Shown here: piece by piece, positions 38,001-50,100 of the stretch
How positions within the stretch are numbered: position 1 is the stretch's first letter
How the letters are laid out: the number at the start of each line of letters is the position of its first letter
Assembly (NCBI GenBank): GCA_021292105.1
Contig: CM037870.1
Coordinates: 61,468,167 to 61,532,166 of the forward strand
Length of the DNA stretch: 64,000 nt
Origin: Anadara kagoshimensis
Taxonomy: Eukaryota; Mollusca; Bivalvia; Arcoida; Arcidae
Reading direction: 5' to 3'
Position numbers and translations under genes: made by a program
The notes under the pieces: model-generated
The model's input: only the letters and a program-made list of their open reading frames with translations
Databases searched by the model: none
What the model was told of the DNA's origin: nothing

Positions 38001-41000
38001 TCCTATTTGTTTTCTTGGTGACTGATAAAATCTTACCAATTTGATGGCAGAGGGGCATTTTAATTATCAATAATTGTTCTAACAGAACGGGGACCTGATC
38101 CTCTTTTATCTCTAGATGGTTTCACCTTTTATGGATTAGTTGTCATATCTATCATAATGAGATCAATTTTAATACATTTATCTTTAGCGTGGATAAAAAC
38201 AGTTTGTGCGTTTCCTAACTCGCCGAATGTATTGATAACTTTCGTTTTCCCAGTGCTACAACTAAAGTTTGACCATTAATTATTTTGGTAGTAATGTCTC
38301 CATGCAAACTTCTTCCTCGGGAATATTTTGAAGATCCGACTCGTCGGCAGGGCCCCACAAACGCCGATAAGGTCATTCGGTGGTAAAAATCACCGCTAAA
38401 AAAAAGAAAAAAAAAAACCTCATTCATACCCCCCCCCCCTTTCTTCATTGGTTTATAGAGCTTTTTGGTGGAGCTTACATTTCGTCTGGAATGTTACACA
38501 GCAAAAATCTACTTTCAGATGCTTCCTTTCTTTCTTCATTTTATTCATGAAAATCTTTATTCATCCAAACAGTCACCACAAAGTCGGGAAAGACTACAGC
38601 CATGTGCTTTGTTTACTTTCTGTCACTATCACGATTATGTCCCTTTAATACATGTTATTATGCAGAGTGGGTAACGACTATTTGTCGGGTTAAAGTAAAA
38701 AAGAAAATATGGCTGTCACATGTTTTACTGCTTACATGGTCTTAATCATTAGAATCTGGGTTTATTTAGAAAGATATTAAAGAGATCATGATTTTATTAT
38801 CGTCATACAGCATTCCTATGAATAAGGAATATATAATAAGGTAATTTTGTTCATCTGCCTTGTGCAATACACATCGTTTGCTTACAGTAGCTCTGTTCCA
38901 GAACAGATGGAGATTTTCTTTTTTGTGCCGAATATTTAAATAGGATTCGAATAACAGCCAACTAATATTCAAATGCTTAATTTGGTATTCTTTTAAGCTC
39001 TTTTGTTTCACCTCGCTGTTTGAAGCATCTCCTTAAAACATGAAACAAGGCATAAATAAAACTCGGGCCTCGTAAGGTATTTTGTTTACACGGTTTGTTG
39101 AACACACGTGGTCTCGGTAATAATTAAGTGATTAGAGGATTAACTCTGGTGTTGATTATACAGAGTCAATGATTAATTAATTATCACACCGATTGTACAC
39201 CTGTGGGACACGTGGCTTCATCTTAAAGTCTTGTGTGATTTCTCGATCGTGAACTAATCTTAATTGACAAGACAAAATTTAGAAGGTTTATGGGGAAAAA
39301 AACCGAATGAACGAATTTCAATTCGGCGTTTTATTTGCCAATTCGGTGATTTTTAGCCGATTTTGGCGATTTGTGGGGCCCTGCTCGTCGGCTGCAGATA
39401 ACAAGGGTCCTGATGAATCAGGTATAGGCGACACTGGGAATAATTCGTGTTTCAACAGTTAACTAATATTTCCACCAGAAAAAGAGAACACACTTAATAG
39501 TATTATACAGATACAGTCATTATAGCTAATCAAATCTTTCAGTACCACCAGTACTTTGATTTCTTTTTTTAAAAGTGGATACTTATATAAATACGGGCAA
39601 TATGATTCAGTAAAATTATTTTAACAGAAGTCTAAAGTTTTGTTAAACAATTTCAAATGCACAAATGTGTTTATACTAGTATTTATTTGCCACAATTAAT
39701 CATATTTGTTAAGGTCAAATTTGTGCAAGTGTCTAATTTTATTTTTCATGGAAAACTTTGAAAATAAGTGACTGAATTAGTTGGATATGACTTTCTATTA
39801 ATTTAAAGATACCACTTACATATTTAGAAGACAAAATGTATAAAGAAAAACGTCTGTAAGCCACCTTGAATTTGTGTATAGGTCAATATGGGCATTTTCA
39901 CTTGTACTTTGCACCCATTGACCTTTAGCTGCCCCCACAATGGCCCCTGGGTGAAATCTTGCTTGGCAACAAGCAGATTCTACCAAAGTAAAGTTCAAAG
40001 AAGGTTATGACATAACTTGCCACCTTTGAACACGTTGTCCTCCCTACATCGAAAAATAAGCGGTTTTTTCAAAATCCTCTACCAGACTATCCAGTGATTT
40101 TAACATTAATAAGAAATTTTAAAAGCCAAAATTAAGACTAAGAACACATACCTAATTTAGGTGCATAGGTCAAGGGTCAAACTCACAAGGTCAAATTTAG
40201 AAATAATGATTCATTTTATTGGGCATTTCAGAGGAAGTAGAAACAGATGAAGTGAAGCAGGTTAAACAGTTAGAGTTAGAAGGAGTGCAAGCAGCAGAAT
40301 CTGGCGACATTCAGACAGCACTCGAACGATTTAACCAAGCTGTACAGATTTTACCTTCCAGAGCATCTGGTTATAATAACAGAGCCCAGGCATTGAGACT
40401 TAAAGGGGATGTTCAAGGTATTCACTGAAAAATCTGTCATTGTATCCCCTTATGAGACATATAGGTTTTACTCTGTTTGGTCTGCTAACATTTTGCCTGC
40501 CTTTTTTCTTAACAACTATTTAACAAAGCTTATAAAAGTTTATCATTAATGAAGTCATAATTACAAACTTTCTTTTACTAGGATATGTCCAAGTGGGATT
40601 CAAACCTAGGCTCTGAGAGGGGCTATGGTGCCATGAAAATGGTAATTTAATCATATAAGCCTTTTAACAATATTAGTTTGCTTGTATGAACTGTAGACAA
40701 TCTTTGGCATTCCATATGTGAGAACATGAGTGTTGTGGAATTACCATTAATTATTAAAGGTTTTGGTACAAGATTTTTTCCTATTAGATTTGTTCATTCT
40801 GCTTGCTCTGGGCATTCAGTTGTCATTGAGGCTGTTACATACCTTTGAATTACATGAAAAGAAATTATAAAATTGAATTTGCTTTACTTTATCTTCACCT
40901 CACCTATCCTTTTCATGCCCGCTGGCACATAAGGCCCCGGATTATGGGTTTCCGTAATCATAATGATTTTTACTCTACCTGGTGATTAGCCATGTAGAAA

Positions 41001-44000
41001 CCCTCTGAACTCAGAGGACCAGTGGTTTTCTGTTGGGGATTTCCTTCCCTTAGCCACGGGTTTGAGTTATTTGAGGTGCCAGAGACTTGCCTATCACCAC
41101 TGTCACTCAGCTGCAACTGCATTTTCAGGGCCACCAGATGTGGAGGTGTGACATGTGATTCGCTGGCAGAACCTTTTTGAGACGGTTGGCATTGCTCAAG
41201 ATTTGATAAGGTGAAACCTAGTGACATTGGAAACACCCCTCAAGGTCGTACCAGCATTTGACCCCTGCACTTTTACCTTACTTTACTTTATGTTACTTCA
41301 TTAGACACCTTTATTAAGTCTTAGGCTTGTATGAGCACAATTTAGCTACACTAAGCTACCTCATGTAAACATAACTGACATTGTGTATTATAATGTACTT
41401 TTACATATTGATTTTGTTTTAGGTGCATTAGAAGATCTGAACAATGCTATAAATCTATGTGAAGGTCAAGGGTCAGTTGCTTGTCAGGCTTACACACAAA
41501 GAGGGCTTATTAAAAGACTAGAAGGTTGGTGTGTTTGTTGTTGTACATGTACATATGTTGCATAAAGATTTCAGCCTTGAAATTAAATACAGACATGCTC
41601 ATAAATTCTTTGATGTACTGTAATTTGTTGTGTATGAGAAGATCTATAAATACCATGCTTTGAATTTAATGGTTGACTAATGTGTTCAACTACATGTACT
41701 ATTTAGGATACTGTGTTTGTGATAGTGAATTATGTTTAATTTTTCATAGAAAATCTAGTAAATTTGAATAAAATTTGGTATTTTTGTAATTGATCATGTG
41801 TGGAGTGAAATAATGGTGTTTTAGCCCCAGTCAAGATAGTGTGCACTATAGATCACTCGGCCACCAAGGTCCAGAGTTTGTAAAGAGGTAGAGAGCTGGT
41901 CACTGTATCATGTATTGATTACCCCAAAAAATGTATGGTGCAGAATAGGTTTAGGTACCAATTCACAAAAATAACAAATTTACGAGGGCCGTTCAAAAAG
42001 TCTTGTCCTTCATAATAAAAACACAAATTAAGACGTTTTGTTTATGATATTTTATTTTCATTCCTTCAAAATAATCACTTTTAACAGCTACACACTTTTT
42101 AAGACGCTGGATCCATTTTCTAAATACATTTGCATATTCTTTTTTGGATATACCATTGAGAAACTGATGAATTGCTGAACCTAGCGATGAACGAGATCTG
42201 TATCAACGACCAAAAGGTGTTTCTTAAGTTCAGGAAAGAGATAAAAGTCACACGGTGAAAGATCAGGTGAATAAGGTGGATGAGGTAAAACAACAACACG
42301 TTCCTTGTACAAAAATTCAGTCACCAACTTAAATTTGTGAGCAGGAGCATTGTTATGGAGTAACCGAATACCAAGAATTCCTGACTTTGGTCTTTTCTTT
42401 TCATAATTTTTTTTTTCATTTTCTTAAGAATTTTATTTTTATAAATTTTTATAAATGTTTTCCGTGATACCCTGGCCTTTAAGGATGGGAATTTGGGCAA
42501 CTATGTCGTTACTATTGAAAAATATAGCATAAAAAACTTTCTTTGTGCGTTGAGTGCGCCTTGCAATTTCAGGTAGTTTTCCTTTTCTGGTTAGCCATAT
42601 TTTATTATTTATCTTTCTATGTGGCTAAAAGTAATATACCTATGTTTCGTCACCTGTAACTATATCAGCCAGACGCCTGCTGTTACAATTACCATATATT
42701 TTCAGCAGATTTTAGCCATTTTGACCCGTGTGAGCTTTTGCTCTTTTGACAACAAATGAGGGATCCATCTAGCACAAATCTTTCTCATGACTAGTTTTTT
42801 TCTGAGAATGAAATGTACGGCCCCCATTGATAAACCAACGACTTCAGTTATCTGTTTAACAGTCAACCTTTCATCCCTATTGACCAGTTTTTGAATTTCT
42901 GTAATGTTTTCTTTGGTGCATGCTTTTTTGGTCCTCCAGAACGGGCCTTATCAGAAATGTCGTTAACACCATTTTTAAATTTACGTATCTAGCGTGAGAT
43001 GGACCGATATGACAGCTTTCGCTCACCAAAAACATCTTGCATTTCAATGTTTTATTAGGCGATTTAACAAGTTTTGCACAGGCTTTCATGAAGCTTCTCA
43101 TTTCAATAATGTTTTTACCTGTCATGTCCGTCATTTTCCAAGCAGTGTAACGAGTGTTATGATGAAAATATGGCAAGAAAAAACTAATTCTTTTGCATAT
43201 ATAATCTAAAAATGTTCCACGTGTTTGGGAATGAACTCAGTCACCGTGACAAGTGACAATATAATAAATTACAATGTTTTATTTAGGTTTACAGGAAGGG
43301 ACAAGACTTTTTGAACGACCCCGTATTGTGCTCAACAGTATATTAGGATGTATCATCTATTATCATAATTATGCCGTCTTCAGGACTCCATAGCATAGCT
43401 GTCGAAACATGACTAAATACTTTGATTCTTCATTATAATGTTGATATCCATTTGTTTTAATTAATCAATTACCTTCTATGGAACTCTGTTGGATACCAAA
43501 AGGTATCAACTAGACTAAACATCACAATACTTTGTACCTTACAGGTGTTGATATCCTGTTTATCCCCCTATCTATCAAACATTCAAACCTCCATCTCACC
43601 TTCTGTTTGTCCAGACACTTCTTGTTTGGAGCTATTCTCCAAAATTATATAAGTATTATTTTACAAAACTTGGTGCAAAGTGTCAACATTGATAGATGTG
43701 TATATCGTTAACCCAAGTTGGTTTGCTCATTCTCCTGGGAGTTATGGAACTTTGAGCATAAGTGCAAATCACAAAAAGTTCCTACTGGAGGGGATCCTAA
43801 TTCACTAAATTTGATTGACGAAATGTATAATTATTCACTATAGTTAAGTTGATATATGCATGAAAACAATCACATTATTATGTTTTGTAGGTGATGATGA
43901 AGGTGGTGTAGCTGATTTTAAGATAGCAGCATCTTTGGGTGGTCAGTTTGCCAAACAACAAGTGATTGCTATGAATCCCTATGCAGCATTATGTAACCAG

Positions 44001-44051
44001 ATGTTGGCTGAAGTCATTACTAAACTTCGGACAGGAGAAGGAGAGGCTTAA
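31952..44051 (+). CDS. TTC36: Tetratricopeptide repeat protein 36 (TTC36/HBP21), complete, 4 exons
   Basis: Join of 31952-32072, 40232-40417, 41423-41524 and 43891-44051 gives 570 nt, 189 aa, the same length as human TTC36. The N-terminus has '[20 protein letters not shown]'. Three TPR-like helix pairs follow, at about 50-83, 84-117 and 119-152, with '[20 protein letters not shown]' and '[20 protein letters not shown]'. The signature '[14 protein letters not shown]' closes the protein. In mammals TTC36 (HBP21) binds Hsp70 and is reported to stabilise 4-hydroxyphenylpyruvate dioxygenase; the role here is inferred from homology. All introns interrupt after the first base of a codon. An AATAAA lies at 44185. 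Intron 1 (8.2 kb) holds several transposons and intron 3 a mariner. Confidence 0.94.
32133..35364. mobile_element. 3.2-kb TIR element in TTC36 intron 1
   Basis: Terminal inverted repeats of about 32 bp start CCAGAGACATATAAAACCCG at the left and are inverted at the right (ending CGGGTTTTATATGTCTCTGG). The 6-bp GTTGGA is duplicated at 32127-32132 and 35365-35370. The interior is mainly a 192-bp satellite (32205-34340) and AT-rich DNA without transposase, so it is non-autonomous. The superfamily is not assigned from these ends. Confidence 0.85.
32205..34345. repeat. 192-bp satellite, about 11 units, inside the TIR element
   Basis: The anchor 'tatacttgccac' recurs at 32211, 32403, 32595, 32788, 32981, 33173, 33365, 33558, 33749, 33941 and 34133, with a degenerate last copy at 34321. 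Spacing is 191-193 bp. Units contain 'acttatacccattgtaagaa' and 'ctttgacgggttgggg'. Identical minus-strand 61-codon frames at 32641 and 32834 are just the repeated unit. Confidence 0.96.
35371..36500. other. TTC36 intron 1, no gene or clear repeat seen
   Basis: AT-rich intronic DNA without a recognisable exon, long tandem repeat or TIR pair. Confidence 0.5.
36505..36840 (+). mobile_element. tRNA-derived SINE (RUDI/Meta-like)
   Basis: The head has an A-box-like 'TAGCTCAATTGG' and a B-box-like 'GGGTTCGAACCC'. The body contains 'gtgacgtcttgatatgactg'. The tail is 'cccatgcaatcaatcaat'. The acceptor stem does not pair, so it is not a functional tRNA gene. Confidence 0.75.
37600..39460 (-). pseudogene. 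Decayed repeat-associated gene (EADTRI / DTDxLxLL family)
   Basis: From about 37883 down to 37770 the minus strand reads '[20 protein letters not shown]' followed by '[15 protein letters not shown]' without a stop. Further on, '[11 protein letters not shown]' appears. I recall this motif order from a family of repeated, transposon-associated proteins in invertebrate genomes; I cannot name its enzyme class. Earlier parts ('[15 protein letters not shown]', '[14 protein letters not shown]') lie on both sides of the hAT insertion at 38348-39383. Several stops and frameshifts make it non-functional. Ends are approximate. Confidence 0.55.
38348..39383. mobile_element. 1036-bp non-autonomous hAT element
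   Basis: Ends are CAGGGCCCCACAAA and the inverse TTTGTGGGGCCCTG, flanked by a perfect 8-bp duplication CTCGTCGG (38340-38347 and 39384-39391). An 8-bp duplication with CAG-starting ends is diagnostic of hAT. No transposase was seen. It interrupts an already repeated gene relic. Confidence 0.9.
40232..40417 (+). CDS. TTC36: TTC36 coding exon 2 (TPR 1-2)
   Basis: 186 nt after CATTTCAG|, donor CAAG|GTATTC. It encodes the first TPR and most of the second, including '[16 protein letters not shown]'. Confidence 0.95.
41423..41524 (+). CDS. TTC36: TTC36 coding exon 3
   Basis: 102 nt after TGTTTTAG|, donor GAAG|GTTGGT. It encodes '[19 protein letters not shown]' and '[12 protein letters not shown]'. 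Confidence 0.95.
41983..43323 (-). pseudogene. Dead mariner transposon, transposase on minus strand
   Basis: Length is 1341 bp, the usual mariner size. TA lies at both ends (41981-41982 and 43324-43325). TIRs are about 29 bp: CGAGGGCCGTTCAAAAAGTC at the left and, inverted at the right, CGGGGTCGTTCAAAAAGTC. Minus-strand relics appear in order: 'EMRSFMKAC' (HTH region), '[20 protein letters not shown]', 'ADIVTGDET' (first catalytic Asp), 'HNAPAHK', '[13 protein letters not shown]' (third Asp, D34D type) and '[18 protein letters not shown]'. The Trp after TGDET is a stop codon and frames shift elsewhere. It sits in TTC36 intron 3. Confidence 0.93.
43891..44051 (+). CDS. TTC36: TTC36 coding exon 4 and stop
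   Basis: 161 nt after TTTTGTAG|. It encodes the last TPR helix and the conserved '[11 protein letters not shown]' tail, ending GEGEA-TAA. Confidence 0.95.
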
Positions 44052-44184
44052 TATTTGTTAATAACAATAATATTTGCTGTATATTTTGATTGAACTTGAG
44101 ATTAATCAGGTGTTACACTTGTATGTATGTTTATTCTGTGTGGTTGTGGTATTAGTGACATCTATCCAACATTCTCTAAGGCCT

Positions 44185-44190
44185 AATAAA
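44185..44190 (+). terminator. Candidate polyadenylation signal of TTC36
   Basis: AATAAA 134 bp after the TTC36 stop, followed by a T/G-rich stretch ('aaatgtgtttctgc'). The position is plausible; no transcript evidence is available. Confidence 0.6.
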
Positions 44191-44777
44191 AAAATGTGTT
44201 TCTGCTAACTGACTAACCTTAATTTGTTGTGTCTATAACCCTAAAGTTTTATGATAATATTTTAACAAGCAATGTTAAAGTTGTCACCCTTGCCCTATAT
44301 ATTCAGTGTAAAACATAAAAATTGTATACCTACCAACCCTAATTTTTCTGAGAGAGTTAGCGGAAATGCATTTTATTTTTATTTTATATTTTTTTGCCTA
44401 ACATTTCTATAAAGCACAGACAATCTTTGCATCTGTGAGTATCAGCATGATTGTTAAATTTTCAAGTTATTGTATGAACAAATTATTAGTGTTTTTATGG
44501 ACCTGAAGTGTAGGTGAGCTACATTGTTCTTTTATCATGTTTATCATGTGTATGGTAAATGGAATTTTCTTTACCAGTAAATTAATAGATAAAAATTGAT
44601 TTGGAAACTTGCAAGATTTGATGCTATCATGCAAGGATGAAGCTTAACTATTTTGAGTTAGCGACCCAGCACACTCTAGAAAAGAAGAATAGCTAAAATG
44701 TGTGAAATTTAGGGACCCAGATTTAGTTTTAGTAGTTATGGGCTGCTGGTCCCCTGCTTCTAAATCCCTCACTATTT

Positions 44778-44945
44778 TCCATTCCTGGTTTCCAATTTTC
44801 CATTGTCTACTACATTCTGAGGAATTTCTTTAAAAAAGAAACTTATTTTAGCAAATTTAAAAATAAAACATACTTTATGACAGGAGGTGCTTACCCTTCC
44901 AGAGCACCTTGTATCACTTCCCTGATGGAAGTTCAAGATATTAAA
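44778..44945. repeat. Dispersed repeat copy (pair of 25440-25815)
   Basis: Contains 'ttccattcctggtttccaat', 'ctgaggaatttctttaaaaa' and 'gacaggaggtgcttaccctt', in the same order as in the longer copy inside SZRD1 intron 1. Confidence 0.65.
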
Positions 44946-45357
44946 AAATAATGTTGGTTACATCTTTTAAACAATTTTTTTCTTAATATTCTCATTTTGT
45001 ATTCAGTATTCAGATTAAGATGGTCTTGGATTTTATTCAAAATGTAACATATAGAATTTAATTTTGTATAAAATGTTAAATTAATGTGCCAAAATATTTT
45101 AAAAATACAGTTGCAAAATTGTCATAGAAAATCTAAAAATTAGTATTTTTATGCTCAAGTAAGAGAACAGTACTCAACATTATTTAAATTTATTGGATAC
45201 TCTATGAAACATTTTCATAATTCACTGTCACAAATGCAGAAACTTAGACAGTAATTTTTTATCCAGGTTCCACAGTTATTTTCAAAATTACATTATAGTA
45301 ATTTTGTATTAGTTGAATTCAGTTTAAAAATGATGTTCAAAATGCAGCAAAAATGGT

Positions 45358-45552
45358 GATTGCCCCTGTACCACATGATACGCCCTAATGTTTGTGTGGA
45401 ACCATTATTTGCATTTGACATTTGTATACCGTAAGTTCACTTTTATTTTGTAAACAGTGTTATTCCAGGAATTTGAGATGTAAACATTTTCCAAAAAACA
45501 TTCTGCACAAACATTAAGGGATTGATCACTTGATACAGTGGCAAACCCTAAC
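45358..45552. mobile_element. MITE with ~45-bp imperfect TIRs (family copy 2)
   Basis: The left end has 'cctgtaccacatgatacgcc' and 'aatgtttgtgtgg'. The right end has the inverse 'ctgcacaaacatt' and 'cacttgatacagtggcaaac'. It belongs to the same family as 26376-26590. Confidence 0.65.
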
Positions 45553-45809
45553 ATTGTCAATCCTTGCGGTTATAAATGATTGTGAACTGGTATATATCAT
45601 TGTTGTACATTTTCTGTAAATATACATGATGAAATATAATACAATTTAAGAAATATTATATTTTGAGATACATTGTATTTTGCTGTTGTTGTTTTTGTAA
45701 GATTTCAGTTGCACTTCATCATCAGTGATGCAATTGTTTGAAAACAACCTGTTTTAGATAGTTTTGATGTTGTTGGTACCATGATATGGTATTTTGAAAC
45801 AGATATATT

Positions 45810-46040
45810 ACCTTGCCCTGGGACCTTGGTAACAGAGTGGTCTAAAGCAACAACCTACATATCACAACTCATACTATCCCACTCACGACAGATATTATTG
45901 TGAAAAATTGTATCAGTTGGCTTGCCAAAGGTCAGTGATTTTCTCCAAGCACTCCAATTTCCTCCACAATTCCTGAACTGACTGTCTCAATATGAGTGAA
46001 AAAATTTTGACTGAGGGGTAAAATATCATTAGTCAATGAA
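45810..46040 (+). mobile_element. tRNA-derived SINE
   Basis: A Leu-type head 'ggtaacagagtggtctaaag' is followed by the body motifs 'ttgccaaaggtcagtgattt' and 'gaactgactgtctcaatatg' shared with other SINE copies in the window. Confidence 0.65.
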
Positions 46041-46968
46041 GTGAACTCTTATTATGCCTATTTGTTACCTGGTTTATGAGTTGAGTTGGATATCATTATC
46101 TGACTTCTGGTTCCTTGATCTATTGTCTTGTATCATGTGTATCTCATAAGGACACTGGATCAAGTTTCAAATCAAACACAAGCATATTAGTCAAAAGCAA
46201 AGTAGTAAAGACATTTGAAAACTAGCAAATTAAGTTAAAAACATGAACTTCCACCACAGAAGTGAGATCAAGCACCTTACCTTTCTAGCTAGCTACATCC
46301 ACCACATGTGAAATCAAAATTGACAGCCTCCACATAAATAAAAGAATCTTGACTGTTCAATTATTCTCCATTAAAAAAAACTAGATGACAGGCTCTTGTA
46401 TCTTATCAAAAGTTTCAGTTTTCTTTCAATTACTTTAAAAAAGATTTACTCAGTAAACAAAACCCTAATATTTTCATTTTATGACCATTTACATTCATAG
46501 ACAGTATTTTCTACTGCCAAGAAATTGGGTAGGTGATATAGTAATACATTCCATCCAATTCCATTCATAAGTTATTGATGAAACATTACAGAAATTATCA
46601 GTGAGAGGTGTAGGTGTGCATATCATTTTCCTGTGCCAGTTCAATGAGTTTTCTAAGAGTTATAGCCCATTGAATATTTTCCTGATTACAAATACCTTTC
46701 ATTGGGGGCCTTGATTTCACTGAAAGCTCTTGTTCAATTATAAATAAATAACATAAAGGCAGTCTAAAGGATTTTAATAGTATACCCTGTAATATGTATT
46801 GCCATGGTTACTCATACTCATTAAAAACAGATGAGGATGTATAATTATTATACATGTATAATGATATGAACTGACTAGCATTCTAAAAGGTTCAGCAACA
46901 ATATCTTCAATGTAGTTTATGTATTATATTATAATTTTGTTAATTTTCCAAATGAATAATAAAAAAAA

Positions 46969-47155
46969 TTATAATATGACAATATTAAAAAAATAATATG
47001 ACAATATTTCATTCAGAAAAATTGAAGAAAAAGTTGATATGACACATGTCAAAAATGGTTTTTCATATGGTACACTTCTGAAATAATCTAATTCCATCTC
47101 CAAGGTCTTTGGTATTTTGGGAAATATATCTTGTATGTCATCAGGTCCAGAAAGC
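46969..47155 (-). CDS. PH gene putative last exon
   Basis: 187 nt after GACAG|, in phase with exon 4. It encodes 'LSGPDDIQDIFPKIPKTLEM' and, further on, a hydrophobic end 'FSSIFLNEILSYYFFNIVIL' and a TAA stop. The acidic/Pro start looks like protein. The AT-rich end could instead be read-through beyond an unrecognised donor. Confidence 0.5.
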
Positions 47156-50100
47156 CTGTCTGGCACTTAGTTGGTTTGGTCTGTCATTTGTGGGCTCGAT
47201 TTTCTCAATCTTGTTCTTTCTACATAAACAATACCAGCAACTAAAAATGAAAAAGTAAATTGATGAGTCTGTGACCGATAGATTCCACATCATGACATCT
47301 GTGAAATCATTTATTTCCGTGCCATGCAATTTTCCTAATTCTCAGAAAATAACATTTTTGTGGATGTAAATATTTTTGTGGTTTGTGGTTTCCTATTAAA
47401 GGTAAGTTATATAAGTTTATAAACAGTTGACATGGACATTTGTTGGTCCAAATATCCTCGAAAAAAATGGACAATACAAAAAATAATGATGTCAAGCAAA
47501 ATTATCCAAAAGCTAAAAAAAAAAGGAAACTATGCCTTCCAACAATTTATTAGATATTATACTTGACTTGCTGTATAAGCAATGTCAAGTCAAGGTATGG
47601 TCAAATGGCAGATAACCCAAAACAAACCCAACAATTTTAGTGGAGCAGTATTTATACATGTACTGTAACTGAAATTCTTCAGATTTGGCACTCATCGCAT
47701 GCTTTATGGGGAACTTGGTTTGGTGGTGGAGTGGTCCAAAGTGTGTATGATTTGAAAATGTTTTCTTTTACAAGACTTGAGATATTTCTATGGAAATAAT
47801 TTTCCAAAAGATATGTTCCCAAGTTTAGATACAAGATCGGTAACCGGTGATTATTGAGATGACAATCATATTTTAAAATAAAAATAACATTTCTGAAATC
47901 AGTACAATAAAATGATGTCACAACATCTCTTTGGGGCCAAGTAGACTAAAGGTTGTGAAGGTCACAATGCTTCTTACCACCTAGGTTCGAATCCAACCAG
48001 AAACAGCCCCTAGTGAAAGAAAATTTGTCAGTTCGTTTGCCGAAGGTCGGTGGTTTTTCCCGGGCATTCCGGTTTCCTTCACTGTATCGGTAGTTTAAAA
48101 ATAAGCCAAGGGAACAATTTAAACAGGGGAAGTTCCTTGCACCCAGAAATTTATGAGGCATTGTTGAAATGTGAAAATCACACATATATTGTATGTGGAT
48201 TTTCCTTGAGCCTGATATGATCCCATTTGTCGTATACAGGTATATCTTGTGTTATCTTACCTTCGTTCTTCTTCTTCTTCTATTTCCTCTTTGTTCCAGT
48301 TCCTCCGTTCATATCTTGGTGTTGGTAGTTCTCTATCTGATTGTGCCCGTTTGAATGCATGGAGCCACATTCTGAGAAACAGATAAATAAATATGCATTT
48401 TAATGTGTAATAAGCTTACTTAAAGAGAAATATGATACGACGTCAACATACTACCATACACGCCACATCCATTGTTCCTAAATCAACCTAAACTTTTACT
48501 TTGCTCAGTCTGTTTCAATAGCTTTTTAGTTGTAAGCGTCCTCTGTAACGGCCACAGGTGGTCTACTCTTTTTAGTTGTAAGCGTCCTCTGTAACGGCCA
48601 CAGGTGGTCTACTCTTTTTAGTTGTAAGCGTCCTCTGTAACGGCCACAGGTGGTCTACTCTTTTTAGTTGTAAGCGTCCTCTGTAACGGCCACAGGTGGT
48701 CTACTCTTTTTCGAATTTTACGTGATTGTCTTTAGCCTGTACTGAGACACGGGGCCTCGGGTTTTAGCCTGGAAGACTATTCTAGCATTGAGCTTTTTAA
48801 AGCTCGAGTATATGGACAGAAAATGAAAGCCACCTCAGAAAATTTCCTAGTCCCGAGTGAAGTTCGAACCCACAACCCTCAGTTGACTTAGAAAGCAAGC
48901 TACAGTACCACTCGGCCATGTCCGTCCATAAAAAGCAGGGGTATATAAAGAGTTATAAATGCACTTTTATATTGATGAACATTTATACCAAATACACTAT
49001 CAGAAGTCCATTATAATACAGTATTCCTTGTACTTTTGACAATATAGATAGTTACAAGATGGATATATAGACACACGGCCTTCAAAAACTTACAACCCCA
49101 TATAACATGCAACCAGAACATTTATGAGATATATTAATATACACATGTATTGAAATTATATTGTGTTTTACATAAAAACAAAATCAAATCACAATATGTA
49201 TTCTATTTTTTAAGGACGACTTGTACGTTTCTTTGCTCATTGGGCTAACTTCTAATATTTAAAATAGGATTATTAAATTGATCGACCACTTGTAGTAGAA
49301 TGATATGGGTTGTCTGATTGTACTTCTTGTATATCCAAACTTCTAGACATTTACACCATTTAATACCAATTGTTTCCAATAGTATGTGTTTGTTCTTAAT
49401 TGGCTGTACGTGGTGTTGTATTCTTGGTTTTCAACGGTTGGTTTTTGTCAAATAGGCGTTTTTCAGTTGTCTCAGTTATTTAATTTTAGAACATAACTGA
49501 AACCCGTCAATTGGACACTTTTTACAACGTAAGGAGAAGGAGATTAAATGACTTGTTTGCATTGCAACTTTTGGCCATGAGTGATTGTACGAATAAAAGT
49601 ACGAATTTTCAACGACATCTTACTTGGTAGCTTCCGGATTCTGTCCACACAATCTAAGAGTTCGGTCACCGGTAAATATGAGTTCTATCAGACATGAGGA
49701 TTCCACTCCATTAGGCGGTAGAAGATAGTGGCACTGTAATAAATACATATATCAGTTAAAGTATAATTATGACAAATATCAAGTCCTCATTATAGGAGAC
49801 ACTGGTATTATAATCAAAAGCTCCGTTCGGGGGACATTGGCGGGTTGTTTTAAACGCACAATTGCGATTCGGCATGTTTTAGAATCACACTTGGATGTAG
49901 CCGGCTAGTGTGAAAAAAATGCAACAGTTTGCTTGTCGAAGATCGACCGTTCTCTCCGGATATTCCGGTTTCCCCTACTCCAGAACTGACTGCCTCGATA
50001 CAAGTTCAAAAATGCGTGACTAGAGCGTTAGACTCCATAAATTTGGACTCTGAGTAATATGTTTCCATATGATACATTTAAATTATTATGCAATAAATTA

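Larger units (their letters stand above)
44191..46968. other. Intergenic region between TTC36 and the PH gene
   Basis: It holds a dispersed repeat (44778-44945), a MITE (45358-45552), a SINE (45810-46040) and a short repeat fragment near 46250-46315. No exon was recognised. Confidence 0.55.
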
